Source: Paramecium sonneborni
Taxonomy: Eukaryota; Ciliophora; Oligohymenophorea; Peniculida; Parameciidae
DNA length: 64,000 nt
Direction: 5' to 3'
Assembly: GCA_905182985.1 (NCBI GenBank)
Contig: CAJJDN010000123.1
Coordinates: 215,205 to 279,204, forward strand
This document shows, one piece after another, positions 36,246-48,300 of this stretch. A model generated the notes under the pieces. The model worked only from the letters and a program-made list of their open reading frames with translations. It searched no databases and was not told the DNA's origin. The position numbers and the translations under genes were made by a program. Every line of letters starts with the position of its first letter. The stretch's first letter is position 1.

Positions 36246-38430
36246 ATGAAACCATATTAAACACCTACATCATGTCATTCTCGTAAGGGCAGTTTAAAGG
36301 TTCAACGTTAACCACTTTAAGTAATCAGTAATTGTCTAGAATTACAATAATGCACTAATAATTTACAAGATAAAATTTAAGGATTAGAATAAAGAGTAAA
36401 GAATCTTAATAGTTAACATGCAGAAGATAGATCAGCAGTAAAATCAAAAGTAGATATTCTATTATAACCATTCATAAATGAAAAGAAAAAATAGTAATAT
36501 GATTCAAAGATTGATTCACAAAGTTATTACGAAGCAATTATCAATAAAAGACTAGAAAACATTAGTAAAATTGATCATTCTCCTAAACATATAAAAACTG
36601 ATTGTGCTTAACCAATTTATGATAAATATTCTATTCATAGTTAATTTTCTAAAATAGGTCAATAACCAAGTTAACTTCATAGTAATAGTATTTTAAAGAT
36701 ATAACAATTATCAATAAAATTAAGAGATTTTAAAATGATTAAAGATTAAAATTAAGATGAATGTGCACCATCTCTTGCTAAAATTAAATGCTTTTGTCAA
36801 GAACATTGTAATGATTGTTTCGATTTCTATAGATGTACAGATTTAGTCACCTTAAAATACTTTATTTATTTACTTTTATAAGAAATTAATACTCTTTATA
36901 ATTCAGATGCAATCAAAATGGCTGATAATTCCATCTAATATCAAAAACAAATTGATATACTCAAAGAATAACTATAACTTTAGAAAACTGATTAAATGAC
37001 ATTTTCAAATTAACTAAAATTATAAAAAATGGTTGGAGATACTTAAAAATTAATTTAAGATATCATAAATGCACTTTAATCTAAATAAAATCATAGTTTA
37101 TTAATAAATTAAGTTGAAGTCTTAAATAATTAGATGAAAGTTCTCAAAGAAAATTTATTTGCCAATTAAAATCACACCAATATATAACAAAATCAAACAG
37201 CTTAATAAATTCCTAAATATGATTTTGATACAAATTATTAATATGGAATCAATAACGATAGTTATTTAATTGATTAATCTAATTATTAGAATTTATCTAT
37301 GAATGATAGAAATTAATCATAATTAAGTTCTAAATCAAAATCACCATATTAAAAAAATTAGAAAGTTTTAAATCTTCATTTTGATTCTGAATAACAAAGT
37401 GAATTTAATAAACGATTATTAGATGAATAAACTATAATTAATAAACAATTAATGGGAAAATTAGTATAATTACAAACAGAAAAATAATTAACCGATTCTC
37501 AAATAATTCAATTAGAAAATAATATTAACGAGAAAAACAAATTAATTTAAGATCTAGAAAATAATATTAATTCAGAAAATTCAGTAACTTATAAAAAACT
37601 TAATCAAAAAATTATTGAAATTAACACTAACTTAGATTAAATGTAGATACAAAACTAAAAATTAATTTATGAAAATAAATATTTCCATGACAAATAAGAG
37701 GAAATTATGAAAATTGAATAAAATTATTATGAATTGTAAAAATAAAACAATTAATAATTTTAATAATTAAATGCGCTTTTCTAAGAAAACTCTGATTTAT
37801 AAAAATTAAATTAATAAATTGAAGTATTAAAAAAATCATTATTATTAAATAGGTTGAATGTTAAGAGTATTAAGAATAAATATTAAAATTGCAAGAAAAA
37901 TGTTAAACTCAAAATGCTCATCTTTAAAATCTACATGACGCTGAATAATTAGAGTCATAGATTAAAGAATTACAAATTCAATATTCAGAATAGAGTAAAA
38001 TTATTGTAAAACTATTTTATTTAATTTTAAGACTCTTATTACAAATGAAGCATTCTATTTAGGTTCAATGACACTTTATGCATGTGATATAATATCTAGA
38101 TAGTACACTGAAAGTATACCTATTGCAATTTTGATGCTTTAAAAAGAGTTGAATTAAAAGAAAGATATAATATAACAGAAGATGAACATTCTATAATAAT
38201 TTGGAAATAACATGAAGGCATAACAAATCTTGCCTAAAAATAATTTTTAAGTTTCAGGAAATGGAAATTTTTTGGATAATTTGCGTAGTGATTCATCATC
38301 TATAAAGTTAAAAAATATTAGTTATTATGATGAAATCTCAAATACTGTAAATCAGAATAATTAATAAAATGATTTAATGAATATGTTAGTAGTATAATGT
38401 AATGTCATTGAAAAAATGATGGAATTGTGA
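36246..38430 (+). CDS. Coiled-coil protein, unknown family
   Basis: About 700 residues, mostly heptad-type helix rich in Q, K, N and L (for example LQDKIQGLEQRVKNLNSQHA and LVQLQTEKQLTDSQIIQLEN). A cysteine cluster, KCFCQEHCNDCFDFYRC, lies near residue 180. Introns of 29 nt (in the QIEV segment) and 26 nt (after SKII) are supported; near 38080-38280 at least two more splices are needed to join the ERYNITEDEHSIIIW segment and the last exon, and were not settled. Probably a structural or centrosomal-type protein, but that is a guess from shape only. Confidence 0.65.
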
Positions 38431-38578
38431 AATGTTTAATGATTAAAATAATTTATTAGAGTATATTTTTGATGATTTATTTATATAAAAATATAATTTA
38501 AGCCTTCAAAATGTTTTTTCTTGTCTTATTTAATTATTGATTATTAAAATTAACTTTAAAATAAATAATTTTTAATAA

Positions 38579-40624
38579 ATGAGTGATACTTAAGAAACAA
38601 TAGATGGTTTTATCATCGATTATCTCTCTGACTTTGGCTAAGGAGCATTCTCCTCTTGTTATAAATGTTATAATCCAAAATACTAAATACCCTTATGTGT
38701 TAAAGTAAATTCGATGATTAGTTTAGATAATCTTACCATCTTAACATGTCTCTTAAATGTTCGATAGAGAAATAGAAATCCTTTAACATATTTCTTAAAT
38801 TGATTGTAATTTTCTAGTCAAAATACTTCATATAAGTAAATAGAGTTAAAAATGTTTTTTTTTTATGGAGTATTGTTAATAAGGAGATTTATAAAATTTA
38901 ATTAAACAAAATCAAGCCCTGAAAAGATCACTATAAATTACAGAAATCTTATAAATTCTATCATAAGTAATTAATGGTTATAAATAACTCTATGATTTTG
39001 GTATTATTCATAGGGATATAAAACCAGCTAATATATTACTTGGAAATCATGGATATTATTAAGTAGAATTATATGATAATTTAGCTTACTGATTATGGAA
39101 TGGCAAAAATTTTATAAGATCCAAGTTTAAAATTGGAATAAAGTTCTGTTGGAACTCCTAATTATGCAGCTCCATAAATTCTTATTGAAGGAATTTATTC
39201 TAATAAATGTGATGTTTATAGTGTAAAATTTATATTTTTAATTCAGTTAGGTGTATTAATATATGAATTAGTCTATTAATAATTACCAATTAAAGGTTTT
39301 TAATATTTTTAATTTTTACAAGCCTTAAAGAATACAAAACAAAATAAAATTGAAATAAAAACTTTTCCTCCTGAATTAGGAGGTTCTATAAATGAAAAAA
39401 AATAATTATATGATTTTTTAAATCGATCTATAGTTTATGAAGAATCATCGAGAATAAGTTGGGAAGAACTTTTCAAATTATTTCCAGATCCTACAAACTC
39501 AATTATTATTAGGTCTAACTAATAGTAAGAATAATTCTAGTCTTAATAATTATCTCATGATCTTAAAGAAAATAATAAAGAAATGGATCATTAAAAATTT
39601 AGTTATTTCATGAACAGTAATGATTCACTAATAAAAACTTTGTAATCTTAGAATTAAAATTAAAGTACCTAAACTAATAAATAAATTGATTAAATGAAAT
39701 AATCAGATGAAATTACAGATATTTCTCAAAATTAATTCTATCATAGTGCTGAAACATCATCTCAAAGCATTTAATCACCTTCAATTAAAGTACTTAAATC
39801 AGTTAAATTAATTAAAAAAAAATCAATAATTTCTTCTTTTACATGGCAGGATGATCTTTTAGATAAAGTAATCTAGTTTTATTAGTTCAAGAGCACTTTT
39901 GCTGAAATATTATTAGCAAAAATTAAAAATATATTTTATGTTATAAACCTTAATAAATAAATAATGAGTTATACACCTTATTATACTAATCTATATTTAC
40001 TTTAAATTTTAGTAGTTGGATATTAATACTCATGTTATTTAAATATTTATTATCTACTTTTTAAAAGAGATAAATCTTACGACTAACTCTAAATCTTAAA
40101 AGATTTATATGAGATTGATAAAGAATTCTTGAATTATTAAATTTAAGTGTATTTAAATAAATAAGAATAAATCATTTAAGGATAAAAACTTAAAGAGAAT
40201 TTTAAATTATAAAAAATTAAATTCAAAGTAATATATTATTCAAGTATTTTATTAGGAATAAATTTAATCATTTAAGGAATATTAAAAAAAATTCTAAAAT
40301 TTTGAATTAAATTAACAAATAAATATTATATCTAAAAAAGAAAGTCTTTACTCTCCTTAATTTTACTATAAAAAATATCAAGAAAAATTTGATTTAATGA
40401 ATTTTAATTTTGATCTTGAGGCTGAATATGATTACTTAGAAAATCATACTATTCAACACTTAGCATTTTCTATCAAATTATTTTAAAACGAATTAAAATA
40501 TCAAAACTTAACTGAAATTTTATAAGCTAACGAAAAATCTATTGTTGAATATTCAGAAGAGAAAATCTTCATGCTTAAAAACATAAAAAGATATTTTTAA
40601 AATAAATAAAAATAAAGCTTATGA
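38579..40624 (+). CDS. ULK/Atg1-like protein kinase
   Basis: 649 residues: an N-terminal kinase domain and a long polar tail. Seen: LSDFGQGAFSSCYKC loop, LCVKII lysine, MFDREIEILQHIS helix, FFFMEYCQQGDLQNL hinge, [21 protein letters not shown] (DYG for DFG), SVGTPNYAAPQ, CDVYSLGVLIYEL and a RISWEELFKLFPD end. The layout and the EYCQQGDL hinge fit the ULK/Atg1/Fused group common in ciliates; ULK kinases start autophagy, but the exact role here is not shown. The tail is Q/S-rich and ends in a helical domain (EYDYLENHTIQHLAFSIKLF) like an early autophagy targeting region. Introns of 22, 22, 24 and 28 nt close the frame at 650 codons. Confidence 0.85.
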
Positions 40625-40820
40625 TGCAAAAATATATAATAATTAAATTATATTATTTGAGTTATTTTGTAATATAATTAGTGATTTAACTATAAATATC
40701 TATTAAATTATTTAATTTAAATATATATCTTTAAATATAAATAGGATATTTTCAATTATAATCATTTTTAAATTCCTTTGGAGGGAAATTTATTAAATAT
40801 TTATTTAAAATCTTATATTT

Positions 40821-41131
40821 ATGTCCGTCAACGTTTAAAAACAATCTCTTTTTAAAAGAGCATTTTTACAAACAGAATTTAAAGTAGCATCCTATCCTAA
40901 AATTGAATTAAATACATCTAAAGGTACATTTTTATTTATCATAATCAAGAAATGGCTTGGCAGATTTTAAAATAACCATAAAATGGATTTGAGCGATTTG
41001 CACTAAAATTTATATCTAAATAGTATATAGTTCCAAGAAAACCATTTGTTTTGTCTGAAGTTATGAAATAAATTTGTAATGAATGGAGAAGCTTCGATTC
41101 AGATACTAAATACTACTACTGCAATTAATGA
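40821..41131 (+). CDS. Small HMG-box-like protein
   Basis: 94 residues with one 26-nt intron. The C-terminal half resembles an HMG box: NGFERFALKFISKQYI, PRKPFVLSEVMKQICNEW and RSFDSDTKYYYCNQ, matching the proline-led first helix, EW second-helix end and SD-xx-K-xxY third helix. Ciliate HMG proteins are about this size. The box is weak at its start and the protein ends almost at the last helix, so it could be a divergent or truncated member. Confidence 0.5.
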
Positions 41132-41726
41132 ATTTTATTTGAAAATTTATAGTTATAACATTTATTTGATCATTTAAAAATCAAACATCATTGAAGATGA
41201 ATACAAAATAGTTGTTGGGTAACAAATGAAATTAATTTAAACTTAAATGATAGGATTACAATCATTATTAAATTATTGATCATAATGAGAGAAAATCTTG
41301 AAACTTTTGGTTTTTATATATTTTAAAGGTAAACAATAAAGAATTTAGAGAAGATTTCAAAATAAAATAAGAAATCCAGAATTTAAGTACCTTATCATGT
41401 AATTAAATTTTAAAAAATAATATGTTTGTTAAAAATTAATTTATTGATGTATGTGTAAAATAAATATTGTTAGCTTGATGATAATATTTTGTAATAAAAA
41501 TAAAAGGTTTTGAGAAGTGAGAATCTTGAAAATTGAAATTATAAAAAATAAAATTATTTAGAAGGAGAGATAGAATATTTAGAAAATAAGTTTAATTTAT
41601 TGAAAAAATGTCTAGAAAATTTAGATAATTTTAGAAGAGAGTAAATAAAGATGAGGTTTCGATAAATTAGTTTTAGTTATAAAAGGATTATTTTTATAAT
41701 ATATTACTTATTTGTTTATTTTTGTC
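41132..41726. other. Intergenic stretch with a short coding-like coiled-coil piece
   Basis: About 595 bp with no full gene recognised. Near 41565-41640 the plus strand reads GEIEYLENKFNLLKKCLEN in an open frame that looks protein-like, but no matching start or splice sites were found. It may be an exon remnant. Confidence 0.35.
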
Positions 41727-42863
41727 ATGAAAATTAATTCACATCCTGAAAAAAAATTAGAAGGAATATTAAAGCAGGAAATTTTGTTTAAAAGTGCCAA
41801 AAAAATGATGAAGGAATTAAGTAAGATTTTAGTGAGAATATAAATTAGAGAAAGATATTCAAGGTTTACCCAGTATGGATTATGAAGAAAGTTCAGCTAA
41901 TTTATATAATTTTATTGTACATCGAAAAAGTGAAAATGCAAATAGCTACTGTACTAAAGCTCATCCTTTAAAGAGAACATAAAGAACTCTATCGTTTGAA
42001 TTAATAAAATCAAAGATATCAGAAACAAAGGTTAAACATTTACGTTTTGGAAGTAGAGAAGGAAAGAGAATATAAAACAGAAATGCTTAAAAAATTAGGA
42101 GAAGAAGTTGTTATTGTTCTGATTGTGGACATGATAATACTAAAATTATACATTTAATGTATAAAGGTGCAACTTGTCATCGTTAAGTTGAATAAGCATA
42201 CTAATAGAAGAAAAAAAGAGATTTTGCAGATGATGCTTATCGCTTTTGTAAATATTCTAATAATTTGTTTAAGCATAAAAGATTGCAAGAAAAATGATTC
42301 TCATCAAAAATAAATTATCTTCTTCTAAAACAATCTTATTTAGAAAACGCTGTAATTCATGTGACACCCGATTATCAAAAGATATTCTTATGCAACATAA
42401 ATAAGTATCTATACAGATTCCTTAAAGAAAAGATACTCATTCAAAAACATAAATGAGACATACAGTATTTATGAAAAGACAATAAACTATTAATGATAAA
42501 TTATTGCTTATACCAATTAAGAATCTCAAAGTGGTTTAAGAAATATAATTACCAATTAAAACTCTGCCAACTTAACCTAGTAATACATCTTCGAAGATAT
42601 TAAAAAAGAAAAATTTTAATAGAACATTCGTTCCAGTAAATCGTTGTATTCTGCCATAAGTGAGTCCCTAAAGATTTACAATCAATAATAATAAATCTAT
42701 AGATTTTTAATTGAAATCTTAAATTAGATAACAAGTAAAAGAATTGTAAAAACCACTTAATGATTCAAAAAAAAGTTCAATCGTTAGTCTTTCTAATCCA
42801 TATCGTAATATTTCTCAATTGGATTATTTACTAAAGGTAAGAAGAAGACAATTTAATTGTTGA
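41727..42863 (+). CDS. Cysteine-rich (zinc-ribbon-like) basic protein
   Basis: About 360 residues. Start MKINSHPEKKLEGILKQE. Two possible zinc sites: RRSCYCSDCGHDN with a downstream GATCHR, and RKRCNSCDTRLSKD. The remainder is basic and polar. Introns at 41821-41848 (28 nt) and a 26-nt one inside the AYRF segment join what would otherwise be two ORFs overlapping by ATGA, and make the length 361 codons. The end is uncertain because another open frame runs on past 42863 toward the convergent cyclin gene. Function not recognised. Confidence 0.6.
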
Positions 42864-42903
42864 TACTAATTCTATTTCTAAAAAAAATAAAACTAATTAA
42901 AAT

Positions 42904-43961
42904 TCAATACTTAAAAATGGTTTGCCTAAAAAATTCTTATTATTTTTCAGACATTCCATTTTAACATAATCGATAAATATATTTTAATACAATTTCAGTA
43001 TTATTAATTTCTAAGTCTATTTGAATTTATTAGAGCACCTTAATTAGATCATTGGGGATTGAAAATTTCAATAGTTCCATTCTTTTTATAGTGTAAAAGA
43101 TAGATCCATAGGATACTGCACTTTAAGAAAATATAGTAGAATCATAGTATTAAGAGACAAATCTTAATAATTGTAAACTACACTTATATATAGCTTTTAA
43201 CTTCATACAAACTTATGAATTAGTAATAATATCTGATGATATAGATTTGTAATATCTATATTCTAAATCTCTCATAATGTAATCAAAAATTTGAAAGTAA
43301 TTAGGAACTTAAATTTAATATTGAAGAGTGCTTAAAATAGTAAATTAGCATTTTATCAATATATTTTCATTTAATTTATCACTACTTAATTAAATTAATT
43401 ATTATGATGTTAAAGGTAAAGCATCTTTATGTTTTGAGGCAAGACTCAAACAACAAATTCCAATAGCTAATAGTTCTTAGTTTGTCAGCACATAAGGAGA
43501 TTACTATAAAAATTTATCTAAAATTGAGATTGCTAAAAAATAAGTTTCATTTGATGCACTCTCATAACTACCCATCACATAACCCATCCAACATAATAGA
43601 CTATGTCTTTTATATTCATCAATTTTATGTCTCTTCAAAGATTCAACAAACTATATGATATAATTATTAATATAAATATTACACTCCCGTGTTCAATTTT
43701 TAATGGATAAGCAGAATGTGTACGACCATTTTAGAACCATAAGAATTATTCTTGAATAGTAAAGTTATAAGTTTTTGGACTATCTTACTTCATAACTTCT
43801 TATTCTTCTTCATCTAAAGTTATCCAATCAAATTTAAAATTATTCATTTCCATATAGTTTAACTAATTTTTTTTCTTTGGACTCTTAGGAACCTACAAAA
43901 TACTCTTAGTTTTTTAATTCTAAACATTCTTTTCTATATTTGTAATATCGAAGAATTGCAT
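42904..43961 (-). CDS. Cyclin
   Basis: 341 residues. The N-terminal cyclin box is clear: FVESLKRHKIDEYKRHSLLC, WMGYVMGSYESASNETYFLA, ISILDKFLQQSPYVLTNQEL and LLAIGICCLSLASKHKDALP, equivalent to the consensus that ends in LLIASKYEE. The second fold follows with LKAIYKCSLQLLRFVSQYYD. Cyclins bind and activate CDKs; the class (A/B or other) cannot be fixed from the box alone. One 32-nt intron at 43651-43682 closes the frame at 342 codons. Start complement 43959-43961. The stop lies 40 bp from that of the convergent zinc-ribbon gene. Confidence 0.87.
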
Positions 43962-44152
43962 TAAGTTATTTAAATTAAATTACTTCAAGTTTATTTATTA
44001 TAAAATATTTGTTTTTTTTTTGATTATTTGAATAAATTCAACCTTAACGAGATCCAGTTGTTTATTTAGAGCAATTATTACTTCAAGGTTTACTTAGCAC
44101 ATAAAAATTAAGTTATATATAATACATTTAGAATATACAATCAATAACTAAA

Positions 44153-44802
44153 TCAAAATTTTTAATATGGTAAAAAGACACGACTTTCTTAGTAAAAGTT
44201 TTATTCTTCTGATTACAAATCAAATAAATGAGTATCTGAAATTTTATAAGAAGTTGATTCTTTATCATTAAATGATGAAAGTTCGTCAAGTTTATTTGAG
44301 CTATCCTCTATGCATTTTTTATTTAAGTTTTCTTGTTTTTTTTAGTATTGTCTTAATCTTTCAGCAAATAAGGCTTTTCTAATTTTTGATTTATTTTTTC
44401 TTATAAATTGTCTTAAGAATCCCATCTTCTTTCCTTAGAAATCATATACAGATGCTATTAATTCCACTTTATGAAAGATTTGAGTATAGTCTTCCAAAGT
44501 CTTTTTAGGAATGCCTACAAAATTAGAAGCTTCATTTAATGTATAATATTATTTTTCTCCTTATTCATTGATTAAACCTTCCAGAAAAATTTTCCTCCAG
44601 ATCTAAACTTTAGAATAGGCACTTTCAACTAGTCTTTCCTTAACACGTTTTGATTCAATATCTTTGAAATCTGTAATATACATTTAATATTATGAATAAT
44701 CAGAGTATGGATATCTCAATGAATTTATAGAATATTCTATATTTAAGTAAAATCTATAATTTCTATTTTACTAATCAAAGTCCTTTTATTTTATTTTTCC
44801 AT
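44153..44802 (-). CDS. Hypothetical protein with conserved-looking N-terminal block
   Basis: About 177-215 residues. The secure part runs from MYITDFKDIESKRVKERLVE (ATG complement 44681-44683) to the TGA at 44153. An open frame continues upstream through NSLRYPYSDYSQYQ and probably joins a first exon starting MEKQNKRTLIS at 44802; the splice was not settled. Features: YTLNEASNFVGIPKKTLEDY, which resembles a helix-turn-helix, a basic helix FLRQFIRKNKSKIRKALF, and a polar C terminus. The layout resembles ciliate gene-family proteins but I do not recognise a named family. Confidence 0.6.
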
Positions 44803-45395
44803 TTAGAAAATAAAAAAAAATAATGTTTTTGAAAGATTTAGGTTACAATAATGATGAAATCAAAGTGAGTATATGCTGATTCATCTTAAATAGTAATATA
44901 AAATTCTTATTATTTATTCTAAAATTCAATTCATTAGTAATTGTAAATTATTCTGTCGTCTTTTTATTGAGGTCATATAATTTATCAAAATTGAAATTCT
45001 TTATAAAGATTATTAGGTTTTGATAATATTTAATTGAATAAAGGATATTAATATTTATTGAATTTATATTATATTCTAAAGTGTTTAGATAATTTTGAGT
45101 ATTTGGATATATAAATAGAACTTAAGAATAATAATAATTTTAGTTTTCATTTTAAATTTAGAATGATTAAAATGATTAGAATGATTAAAATCATTAAAAT
45201 GTTTAGAATGTTTAGAATGTTTATTGAAAATAAGAAATGAATATACATAAATAATAAATTTTTAGAATGATATGATAAATAAAGAAGTAGAAAATGAATT
45301 ATAAAATGAAATGATGAATGTATGATAATTTAGTTGATCTAAATACATGTTTATTTATAATAACATTTATTTTAATTGATCAATAATTATATATA
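44803..45395. other. Intergenic region with a 9-bp minisatellite
   Basis: About 590 bp upstream of the IP3 receptor. At 45161-45224 a 9-bp unit of the form AATGATTA(A/G) or AATGTTTAG repeats about seven times with drift. No gene recognised. Confidence 0.6.
45161..45224 (+). repeat. 9-bp tandem repeat, about seven units
   Basis: Successive units GAATGATTA, AAATGATTA, GAATGATTA, AAATCATTA, AAATGTTTA, GAATGTTTA, GAATGTTTA. It lies about 170 bp before the start of the IP3 receptor gene. Confidence 0.85.
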
Positions 45396-48300
45396 ATGCT
45401 AAAAAAGATTACTTATGGATGTCAAATATCGTTGTCCTTATGTACAGAAAACGAGACTTACCTTTCTACTGACTAACTTAATGATAATTTATTAGTTCAT
45501 AAGGTGACTCATTAGAATGAGATTCTGAACTTTGAAAAATGCATTTTTATGATCATACCTGTTCTCAATCACTTTTGGGTTGGCAAATTAGTAGAGTTAG
45601 TTAGAAATGACATTGACAAAGAAATCAATAAAAAGGGTAGTTTAATTGAGCATCATAGAATCCACAATATAATCTAGACAACAGACTATAAAATGTTATG
45701 AAAACAATCTTGATGAAGAAATGATGGCCAATCTTTCATGCTTCCAAAAACTACAAGACACTTCATTACTATTTGGAACATCCACTTTTCATTTAGTTCA
45801 TAAAGATTCTCTACGATTTGTAATGATAGATTAAGAATCTATTCAATTAGTTGAATTCCCTTCTGAGTATACTGTATTACATTTCTAACCAGTTTATTAA
45901 TATCAGAAATAGATATCCTGCATATTAGATTAAGAGACTGTAACTCTTTGTGCTGCGAAATCAATTTAAAATAGAAAATGTTATTTACGATTAATTTCTA
46001 AGGATTCAACTGAATAAGTATCATCTACATAAACAAATCCCACTTATTTAAAAATGAATTTATATAGTACATTATAAGAAAATGAAGATTTCTTATATGC
46101 AGGTGATCTAATTGCACTTAATTTAAGTGAAACTAATGTATATCATTCATAATATTATTTAAGTTATTTTTGAATGCAAAATAACCATATGATACATTTC
46201 ATGAAATAGCTGAGTATTAAATTAAAAGACTTTAAAATTAATTAACTTCATTGACTCTTTCTAAAATAATATATGAAGATCTAAAAGTGACATTTGATGA
46301 TGTAATAGAAAGAATAGGTATGAAGAGAATTCAAAAACTTTAAAGTAGTTCATATTGGAAAATTGAAAAAACTAACGGATAAGGTGGATAAATATTATTT
46401 TATTAATTGGTGAGATTTAAACATAATTAATCATCTAGATATTTAGAATTATTAAATGGTAATCCAATATTAACAAATCAATTAAGTAAATTATCATTAT
46501 TTATGTTAATACCAATAGATCAAGGATAAAAACTATTAAAAAAAGATTCTTATTTTAAAATTCAACATTATTAATCTGGAGAGTTTTTAGAAGATTAAAA
46601 TAATTAATAAGAAAATAGAAACATTAATATTTTAAGATTAAGAAAAATTGGAGAATATGAAGACACAGAAACTAAGTTATTATAATATTCTGTTAAAATT
46701 TTTATAGAAGCAATTGAATTAATATAAGAAATTTATGATTAAGAAATTAAATGTTCTTAATATGATATAAAAAATAAAGAAGGAGAAATTAGATTAAAAA
46801 TTAAGTTTTATTTTATTTATTAAAAACTTAAACAAGTATTAATTTATGTAAGCGATTTTTTGATGAATAAATTAATTTCTAATTTATCTCCAAATCAAAA
46901 ATATAATCAAATCTCATTCATTAGACAAGATGTAATATATAAATATTTATGAAATTTTAGTCTTTTAGATAAGAACCTTTATTTCCACTAATTTGTTTAT
47001 TATTTTAAATGTTAAAACCAGAATTTGTTGATCCAATAGCTTAAAATGATAAAGATTACTTTGAAAAAGAGGAAAAGTTTTATTAAATAACCAAAAATAT
47101 TAGTAGAGCTGACAGAGATGAAGGGAGAATAATAAGTTATTATCGTTAGTAAATTAAAATACTATAAGTATAATTAATTGAAACTATAAACATTGTATAT
47201 TATAACAATCTATATTATTAGATATGTAAAGACAATATTGAAAATTAGAATTGCTTTTTTTAGTTTTTACCCATCCTTCATAATCATATAATATTATACC
47301 CTGAATTTATAGGAATTCTAAATAATTTAGTTAGTAAGAATCGTTTTTTTTTAGAAGAACTTTCTAAAATTAGAAAAAGTAAATATTCATTATTATTAAT
47401 TAAATAGTTTCATCTAATAAACCAAATAAAACAACATTTATTCTAGAATGGTTGACAGAGAAAGTATCATTAAATCCTGCAGCCAAAAAAAAAACTACTG
47501 ATATTCCAAATAGTTAAAAAACTGAAATTTTGCATTTCTTAGCAGTGTGTTGTTCTTTTGGAGTAGAAGCTATATTTGCAAATCAAGAAATGATATTTAA
47601 GACATTAATAAATAAGAAAAAGAATATAACTTTAATGAAATGTGTTGTAGATGAAGATAAAAATATTATTGTTTCATGTAATGGTAAGATGGGACCAGTT
47701 TCTATTAAATTTGAAGCATATTTTGAACATGCTCATAAAAATTCTAATCCTCATTTTTAAGAAGAACTTAATTTTTTAAAAGCTTAATTCTTTTTATATT
47801 CTTAATTATGTTTATCTAGAAATTATGATTCAATTAAATATTTTGGAGATCAATTTAGTGATAATTCATTAGTACCTTTATTAAATAATAGTTAAATAGA
47901 TCTAGATCCAGAATTAAGAGCTCATTTGATTGCTTTATGCAAAAATATTTATTTAGATAGAGATCCTTTAATTTCTTAAGTCAAACCAACTTTAATTAGA
48001 GTAAATATAAATAATAGTCAAACATTTTTTGACAATATGTTTTTTGAAGATGATGATGGAATATTTGAAAAAGTAGAATTAGAAACTAAATCTTTAAATT
48101 ATGTCATTGTTTAATTTAAAGAGATATTAAGTTCTTATTTAACATAAATGGTTAAGAATCTTCATCTATAATAACCATAAAAAGTTTACAATCTTCTAAC
48201 TTTATAAATAATGAGAATTTTATTTATGTTATTATAATTTGGATCGTTTTCTAAATAAAATGATGAAATGAGTAAGTAAAGAATGGATGATCCTAAAGAC

